From Rutstroemia sp. NJR-2017a BVV2 (taxonomy: Eukaryota > Ascomycota > Leotiomycetes > Helotiales > Rutstroemiaceae), in NCBI GenBank assembly GCA_002946415.1, contig NJPS01000051.1, positions 112,001-176,000 on the forward strand: 64,000 bases of DNA. Reading direction: 5' to 3'. Below, piece by piece: positions 57,906 through 64,000 of this stretch; position 1 is the first letter of the stretch, and every line of letters begins with the position of its first letter. A model generated the notes under the pieces. It made no database searches and was not told the origin of the DNA. It was given only the letters and a program-made list of their open reading frames with translations. The translations under genes were made by a program, and so were the position numbers.

Positions 57906-59921
57906 ATGAGGCTCTCTACCAAGTCTCTGGCGCTGCTCATGGTGAGCACCTCACTTGCAGCCCTAGATAGAGCAAGTCTCGCTACAAAATATTTCGGGAA
58001 TGACGCCCCTTGGTACCTTGACCGTATCCCCTTTTTCGAGTCCAGCGATGCCGACATCACCAATGTCTATTACTACCGCTGGAAGATCTTCCGCTCTCAT
58101 CAACGTGACCTGGGTGCCAATGGATACATCTCTACTGAGTTCCTCAATGATGTCAGCTGGCAGACCAATCCTTGGGCAAGTCTCAACGATGCCACCGGTT
58201 TCCATCTACTCGAAGGACGTTGGTGTCGGGATCGTCGCTTCAAAGAAGATTACGCCAACTTCATTTACAGCTCAAACAGCAATACTAGGCAGTTTTCAGA
58301 AAACATGGCAGATGGAGTGTGGAAGGGGTATCTGATTGACGGGGATATCAATTCTGCTAGTCAGTTGTTGGATAAAATGCAAAGTGTCTACAATGCGTGG
58401 GCGGATTCCTACAACAGTACAAGAGGATTATACTGGGTTGAGCCGCTGAGAGATGCAACTGAGTACACGATATCAAGTATCGACGCATCAGGCGGAATCG
58501 ATGGGTTTACCGGAGGCGAGTCATACCGACCAAGCATCAACAGTTATCAATACGCCAACGCAAAAGCAATCGCAAATCTCGCCTCCGCAAAAGGCGGACT
58601 CCAAACAGTCGTAGACACATACACATCCCGCGCCGCAGCCATAAAAAAGAACGTACAAGCCTCTCTCTGGAACAGCACCTTCGAGCACTTCATCGACCGC
58701 TACTACGTCAGCAACAGCTACGTCAAGAACTGGGCCATGATCCGCGGCCGCGAACTCGTCGGGTACGTCCCGTGGGCGCACGACCTCCCGGATGACACCA
58801 CCGCGTACGCGCAGTCCTGGAAACACATCCTCAACGCCGCCCAGCTCGCCGGCGAACACGGTCTCCGCACCAACGAGCCCAGCTACCAGTACTACATGCG
58901 ACAATACCGCTACGCCGGGACCCAGCCCGAGTGCCAATGGAACGGCCCCGTCTGGCCCTACCAGACGACGCAAGTCCTCACCGGGCTCGGCAACCTCCTA
59001 GACCACTACCCCAACTCTTCTGCCGCGAACGTCATCACCCGCGCGGATTTCCTCCGTCTTCTAAAACAGTACGCGCAGCTGCACTACCTCAATGGCACGC
59101 TCAATATCCAAGAAGACTATAACCCCGCCAGCGGTCTCCCCATCGTAGGACTAGCTCGTTCACCCCACTACTTCCACTCCGGCTTCGTCGATGTGGTGAT
59201 CAGCAACTTAGTCGGTGTTCGCGGTCGCGCAGACGACTTTTTGGAAGTAAACCCCCTGGTGGCAGATACTTCGCTGTCGTATTTCCGCATCGAGAACATC
59301 CTCTACCACGGGCATACCCTCGCCGTGCAATATGATTCCACCGGTTCCCGCTACGGCGTCAAAGGTCTACAAGTTGAAATCGACGGGAAAGTCGCTGCGA
59401 GCGCGGCAACCGCACAGAGACTTGTGATTCCGCTGTCCCGCGCCGCGAACCCGGCAATCGACCGCCCGATTGCGAAATCCGTGCAGCTGCAAGCGTCATC
59501 TGCGTATCCGATCGCGAGCGTCTCGGTGGCAGGCACGGATCCAAATGCGGTGCATGAGGCGATCGATGGGCGGGTGTATTTCTTCGCGGAGAATCCGAAT
59601 GGATGGGATTCGCCGGTCGGTAACGGGACGGAGATCTGGCTGGCGGTGGATTTAGGAAATGCGACGAGTGTTTCGCGCGCCGAAGTGGCGTTTTGGGCGG
59701 ATGGAGGGGGCTTTGATGTTCCGGAGCAGTATAGAGTGCAGGTGCAGAGCGGGAGCGGGGGCACGTGGAAGGATGTTAGTGGGGCGAAGTATACGGTGCC
59801 GGCGGTGGGGAATGGGGTTACGGGTGTAGCGTGGACGGGGGTGAGTGCGAGGGGGGTGAGGTTGGTGTTTACGCCGAAGAAGGGGAGGGGGGTGAGGGTG
59901 GTGGAGTTTAAGGTTATTTGA
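57906..59921 (+). CDS. Secreted glycoside hydrolase ((alpha/alpha)6, MGH1/GH63-like) with C-terminal discoidin-like domain
   Basis: Extracellular glycosidase, 671 residues, one exon. ATG 57906 gives a signal peptide (LSTKSLALLMVSTSLAALD). The catalytic part (about residues 20-490) has the Trp/Tyr-rich helical-barrel pattern of mannosylglycerate-hydrolase/GH63-like enzymes: YYYRWKIFRSHQRDLGANG near the start, GWARGIDGFTGGESYRPSIN-type segments (here DGFTGGESYRPSIN), ECQWNGPVWPYQTTQVLTG, and EDYNPASGLPIVGLARSPH. These contain acidic residues suited to catalysis. The last 140 residues form an F5/8-type-C/discoidin-like beta-sandwich (AVHEAIDGRVYFFAENPNG, IWLAVDLGNATSVSRAEV), usually carbohydrate-binding. 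GC content rises steeply from about 58600 to the end. Substrate is undetermined. Confidence 0.85.
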   Translation: MRLSTKSLALLMVSTSLAALDRASLATKYFGNDAPWYLDRIPFFESSDADITNVYYYRWKIFRSHQRDLGANGYISTEFLNDVSWQTNPWASLNDATGFHLLEGRWCRDRRFKEDYANFIYSSNSNTRQFSENMADGVWKGYLIDGDINSASQLLDKMQSVYNAWADSYNSTRGLYWVEPLRDATEYTISSIDASGGIDGFTGGESYRPSINSYQYANAKAIANLASAKGGLQTVVDTYTSRAAAIKKNVQASLWNSTFEHFIDRYYVSNSYVKNWAMIRGRELVGYVPWAHDLPDDTTAYAQSWKHILNAAQLAGEHGLRTNEPSYQYYMRQYRYAGTQPECQWNGPVWPYQTTQVLTGLGNLLDHYPNSSAANVITRADFLRLLKQYAQLHYLNGTLNIQEDYNPASGLPIVGLARSPHYFHSGFVDVVISNLVGVRGRADDFLEVNPLVADTSLSYFRIENILYHGHTLAVQYDSTGSRYGVKGLQVEIDGKVAASAATAQRLVIPLSRAANPAIDRPIAKSVQLQASSAYPIASVSVAGTDPNAVHEAIDGRVYFFAENPNGWDSPVGNGTEIWLAVDLGNATSVSRAEVAFWADGGGFDVPEQYRVQVQSGSGGTWKDVSGAKYTVPAVGNGVTGVAWTGVSARGVRLVFTPKKGRGVRVVEFKVI

Positions 59922-60456
59922 GGGGGGAGTGGGTTATGAGGTGGAGGGGTGGAGGGATAGAGGAAGGAGGAGGGGTATAAGATGGAGGGGAGATGGAGAT
60001 GAGGATTATTAGGATTAGGATTAAGACCACTATGATGTGATGTGTTCGGGAGAGGTCTGGTGATCTTAGGGAAATGGGGATGGAGATCGAGTGGGGAGAA
60101 AAGTAATGCATTGAATTAATACTCAGCATATTAGTTTGATTTTGCCTACTTGCTTGCTCCGGAGCAACTTAGTGATAGACGATAGTTGTAGCGGGGGTCC
60201 AGTTCTGTACCATGGATCATGATGGAGGACTTAAGACCCCAGTATGATTGCTATTTCCGATCTATGCGAGACTTCCATGTAGCGAGCGAGGTCTGGGGGG
60301 AGCATTATGTATATCCTATGACATCTTCTAGCTTTGTTTCTATAGTTCAAGTTATTTCCTGTTTCCAACTAATGTAAAATCCTACTCCAGCTCTTGTTTG
60401 CATATCCAGTGTTAAATTCCCAATTCCTCTCACTCCATCACCCACCAAACAACAAC
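59922..60456. other. Convergent spacer
   Basis: 535 bp between the hydrolase and the MFS carrier, with no gene. Purine-rich on the plus strand at 59922-60010, then AT-rich. Confidence 0.4.
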
Positions 60457-62176
60457 CTAAGTCTGGAATATCCACCTCTCATCCTCATCATTAACCACCG
60501 GACCTCTCTCCCCACTCACCTCTCCCACCCTTCTCCTCTTCCCCTCATTCTCCCTCCTCAACACCCACCACAAAATGCTTACCACAAACAGATTCCCCAC
60601 TAGATACCCCGCCGCAAAGCCGTGTCCCAAAAACCACCGCGGACTCGTCGCCGGCCTGTACAACTGCGTTCCGAGGACCGCTCCCAGATTCCCAATCGTG
60701 ATCGTCATGGCCGTCGCCGTGGCTCGCTTCGTCTGGCCGCTTACGTTCGCCGCGGGCCAGCTCAGCACGATGGCTGTGGAGGGGTAGATGCCGCCTGCTG
60801 CGAAGAAGGTGCCGAGGTAGGATATGCCGGGTTTTTGTGTGGGGTGCGGGTTGCTGAGGAGAATGATGTAGCCTATGAGAGCGAAGGCGGATGAGGCGAG
60901 GATGTAAGGAGCGCGGCGGTGGGTTTTTTCGGCGAGGATGGCGGTGATGAATGTGAGGAGGGTGGCGAAGGCGTAGGGTGGGACGGTGAGGAGTTGGGCG
61001 GTGGCGGCTTTGTAGCCGAGGTTGGAGATGATGGTAGGGAGGAAGAGAGAAAGTGTGTAGAGGGGTAGAGATAAGGTGTGGAAGGCGAAGGAGTAGAGCC
61101 AGCATTTGTAGTCTCCGAGGGCGGAGCGGACGTTGGCCCAGTTGAATGGTTCAATGTTGACTGCGTCGGTGGAGGATTTAAGACGAGCGTGAATAAAGGC
61201 GCGTTCTGGTTCGGTGAGGAACTTGGCGGTGCTAGGATAGTTGTGGATGAAGAGGTAGGCGAAGAGGGCGACGACGACAGTTAAGAGCCCTTCCTGTTGA
61301 TTGTTTAGTTTTTATGTTCCAATAACGGAAGGAAGGGGTACATACTAGGATAAAGATCCATCTCCACCCCTTCAAACCCCCGACTCCATCCATGAATCCA
61401 ATGCCATACGCCAAAATACCTCCAAAAGCTCCCGCTAATGAGGCCGCCGAGAAGAACAACGCAACTCGATAATGAGATTCCGTTCTCTTATACCACATTG
61501 ATAGATAAAACACCACACCGGGAAACAGACCACTTTCTGCCACACCAAGAAAAAACCTTGCAGCTAAAAACCCCGCATAATTCGTGCAAACACCAAGCAG
61601 CGTAGCCACAATACCCCACAGAACCATTAGGGTGGGAAGCCATAATCTGGGTGTGGTGCGTTTAAGGATGATATTACACGGGACTTCAAAGAGGACCTAA
61701 GTGATTAAGTTAGCTTTTCCCGTCAATCCATCTTCGTTGATGTTCTCGAGGGATGTTGGACTTACATAGCCGACGAAGTAGATGGTAAGAGTAAGGAGGT
61801 ATTGATTTCCAGTGATATGTAAGCTGGTGGTCAAACCCTCTAGTTTTGCGTTTCCAACTGTTGGGGTATCAGCAAAAGTTATTCCAACTTTCTATTGTAT
61901 CTCATCAAGATTAAATGAGAGGGGAAGTGTGTTAAAGATATACATACCATTGCTCCGATCCAAAAACGACAACAAATACAGCAAGGTAAGAGGAGGCAAA
62001 AGCTTCCAGTCAATTTTTCTTATCAGAGCTTTCTCGTCGATGCCCGTGGGATTGGCATATAGCTCCGACGAAGCATCGCTACTATTGCCTCCCTGTCGAT
62101 CCTTTCCATCGGCGAGTTGTGACTTCTCGAGGTCCTGGGCCTGTTTCTGCTCTTCAGGAAGGGCAGAGGCCGACAT
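60457..62176 (-). CDS. MFS carrier, allantoate permease / anion:cation symporter family
   Basis: 12-helix plasma-membrane carrier of the Dal5-like ACS family, which takes up anionic organic nutrients (allantoate, nicotinate, pantothenate and similar). Exons 62176-61948, 61857-61766, 61696-61346, 61293-60457; 502 residues, normal length. Conserved points: IDWKLLPPLTLLYLLSFLDR for helix 1; GNAKLEGLTTSLHITGNQY and YFVGYVLFEVPCN for helix 2; FLGVAESGLFPGVVFYLSMW for helix 4; YRVALFFSAASLAGAFGGIL for helix 5; and WRWIFILEGLLTVV for helix 6, joined across intron 3. The C-terminal half has GGIYPSTAIVLSWPAANVSG, typical of the family. Substrate not predictable from sequence. It is tail-to-tail with the secreted hydrolase. 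Confidence 0.92.
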
Positions 62177-63403
62177 GGTGGTTGGGTTCGAAGGTAGATA
62201 GATCCCAAGCTCTGCAATTGGTACTTGCTTTGGATCCGAAGATCCTGTCGAGAGGGGGACGTGAAGGATGCAAGTACGAAACGAGGAGCAATAAAGTAAG
62301 GGAGCTGAATAGGAAGATGCAGGTGCAGGTGCAGGTGCGGGTGCAGGTGAGTTATCGTCGGTATTCGCTTAGCCCTCCACGAAGAGAGTTGCATTGCTTT
62401 CTACGAGGACGAAGCGAACACCGACGTAAGTACTCCGCACTGGTGGTACTACATCATAGCCTCATGGGTGTGGGTAATAGCCACGTGATAGCACCAGCGT
62501 CAGCACGCAACCTTTTACCATATTTCATGATACCAGCCCAGCTGAGTGGGCTTCGTTCGATTGCCCTGCTCAACTCATCTTTCCCGCGCCGCCCAGCCAA
62601 TCTCGGCGCAAGCCTTATCAAGGGAACACCAAAGTAGCAACCACATCCCAACCACATCCCAACCCCATCCCAGGAGCCGCGGCAGGGAAGTTATCGGATG
62701 GGAAAGAGATTGCTGGAGAAGGAAGGTGAGCTGGACGGCCGTACGCAGTGAAATGATGAACTTGCTGGCTTGAATGTCGTGATTCTTCTTAGCGAACCAT
62801 AGTGCCATCCCAGCCCCCACGCTCGGCAGCTGATTGGCTGATCATGGTCAAATGTCGGGGGTTACATTCGCATCGTGTGGGGTACCCCGTCATGTCATGT
62901 CCTCCTTGCACATAAGTTAAGATTACAAATGTCACGGCAGATAACAATTATAAGATAAATCATACGTGTAACGTATAGCTTCATTAAGTATGTATAGCTA
63001 GCTAGTTAGCTATCGACCGTCGCCTGGCACTTACGAGAGATATTTCACTCTAAAAATGCCGTCACCAATCCTCCCTACATCTCCTGTATCGCTTCAAACG
63101 GGGTATCGTGTAGACATGCCGCAAAAAATGGTATCAAGACCTGCTTTTCCATACGAACTCCATCCGATGCAAGCAATTCATGCCAAGTGATAGCGAGATC
63201 CGGGAAAAGGGCGGGGAAGAAGGAAATTAGATAGATATTCATGTGCCAACAAAGGTTGAAGACTGCCGTCAATAGGCCTTGTCAACAACAAAAAGAAGAG
63301 TTTGCAATGCCCACTACCAAGCCTGAACAGGTCCTTGGTAGGCAAAAATGCAGATCATGAAATGGCTGCACAATTTTACAAGTCGCTGGGGGTTAAGTGT
63401 CTC
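62177..63403. other. Upstream region of the MFS carrier
   Basis: 1.2 kb without a supported gene. A 6-bp AGGTGC repeat lies at 62319-62349. CCACATCCCAA is tripled near 62640-62672. 62900-63010 is AT-rich. The minus-strand frame 63075-63272 is unrecognised; it could be 3' UTR of the next gene. Confidence 0.4.
62319..62349. repeat. AGGTGC hexamer microsatellite
   Basis: Five imperfect copies about 145 bp before the MFS carrier start codon, likely in its promoter or 5' UTR. Confidence 0.75.
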
Positions 63404-64000
63404 TTAGATGGTTGTGCCTTCAAGCATCAATACCTTTGATGGATCGCCCAAGAATTTCGAGCGATGCGCGACAATCTCAGAAGCAATCACGTCAAAATCC
63501 TTGATTTTTCTCGCGCGTAGGCCCGAAAGCACTTGTTTCAGACCTTCAATGAACTTCTCTCTCTGAGGCCCGTGAAACTCATCTGGGGACCCTAACGTAG
63601 TGAGAACGGCGTCATCTGTCACAGAAATACGTTAGCCAACGGGACAAAGGGATACTCAAGGGTGAGCTCAGTATGTGCTGGCTGCAGCGACCGACGCACC
63701 AGGCAGCCCCATTTCCCGAAAATGCTGAAGATCACAACTGCCATCATTACATATTCCTCCCATCAATTCATAACGACATAATTCTTTGTTAGGGTCGATT
63801 CTGTGCGTATAAGTCATCGACTTCAAACCCCCCGAAACTTGTTGCTTAAATTCTGGATGAAACCGAAAAGCATGAAAATGCTTGAGCGGGCTCTCGTAGG
63901 GCGTAAAAAAGCGTCCATTATCAGAGCTGCTGGAAACTTGTGTCTATCATATGGTCAGCTACCTGACGTGTACCAGCAGTAAAGAATGTCTGTACTTCTG
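63404..64000 (-). CDS. zf-C3H1 zinc-finger protein (Red1-like), C-terminal part only
   Basis: 3' end of a gene running in from beyond the right edge. Exons seen: 63943-63700 and 63615-63404, plus a few bases of an earlier exon near 64000 if the donor GTACAG at 63993-63995 is right. Residues read SLKH-type polar sequence (YESPLKHFHAFRFHPEFK), then SMTYTHRIDP, then the zinc knuckle LCRYELMGGICNDGSCDLQH followed by FREM, which matches the putative zinc-finger domain (zf-C3H1) of fission-yeast Red1 and related nuclear RNA-surveillance (MTREC/PAXT-type) proteins. A helical tail of about 70 residues follows (REKFIEGLKQVLSGLRARK). The match is to this domain only; most of the protein is outside the window. 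Confidence 0.75.

Noticed and set aside
63075..63272. 65-codon minus-strand frame downstream of the zf-C3H1 gene
   Set aside because: No domain; lies after that gene's stop codon and may be UTR.
1..64000. tRNA, rRNA, CRISPR arrays, origins, riboswitches
   Set aside because: I looked for B-box/T-loop patterns, direct-repeat/spacer arrays and bacterial-type signals and saw none; a covariance-model scan would be needed to exclude divergent RNA genes.

Overview
This window is genomic DNA of a filamentous ascomycete. Evidence: genes spaced 0.5-2 kb apart on both strands; short introns (mostly 47-78 nt) with GTAAGT-type donors and YAG acceptors; fungal-specific families (C2H2+Zn2Cys6 regulator, DHA2 and allantoate-type MFS carriers, alcohol oxidase, NB-ARC/TPR NLR-like proteins, asaB-type oxygenase, fungal CorA). 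Protein style suggests Leotiomycetes/Helotiales, but that is inference. I found no tRNA, rRNA or CRISPR array. I assembled gene models by hand from reading frames and splice sites; in every model the exon phases close.

Layout. 1-7.4 kb: left-truncated DHA2-type MFS efflux pump, divergent SAM methyltransferase, 2 kb gene-free stretch, membrane-anchored indoleamine-dioxygenase-like enzyme. 7.4-8.9 kb: minisatellites, including a 172-bp higher-order repeat. 9-14.8 kb: NmrA-like protein, double-zinc-finger transcription factor, hypothetical protein. 14.8-19.2 kb: repeat-rich intergenic region leading into a zinc-cluster-like protein with an Asp/Glu tail. 19.4-21.2 kb: decayed region with an orphan GPI-type C-terminus and a DUF4188 gene broken by one stop codon. 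22-30 kb: multi-pass membrane protein, 13-exon alcohol (methanol) oxidase with a peroxisomal C-terminus, two small hypotheticals. 30.5-33.7 kb: NB-ARC/TPR protein 1. 34.5-44.1 kb: SDA1 (ribosome biogenesis), serine-rich protein, RBR E3 ligase, short-chain dehydrogenase, processive GT2 glycosyltransferase. 45.8-54.4 kb: ten-exon NLR-like protein with a degenerate alpha/beta-hydrolase N-terminus, asaB-like oxygenase, CorA-like channel. 55-64 kb: candidate solo LTR, F-box protein, secreted glycoside hydrolase with a discoidin-like module, allantoate-family MFS carrier, and the C-terminal end of a zf-C3H1 (Red1-like) protein cut by the right edge.

How the genes relate. Only SDA1, the RBR ligase, the alcohol oxidase and the zf-C3H1 protein look like housekeeping functions; most of the rest is accessory. 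The pump, methyltransferase and dioxygenase at the left could be the edge of a small metabolite cluster. The two NLR-like proteins lie 12 kb apart and share the NB-ARC/TPR plan with different N-termini. Several repeats differ between copies mainly by C-to-T/G-to-A changes at CpA/TpG, as repeat-induced point mutation (RIP) would produce. I see no complete new multi-gene system. The most unusual items are the NLR with a lost catalytic serine, the AGGAACCGGG array with 86-88-bp spacing, and the single-stop DUF4188 pseudogene beside an orphan exon.
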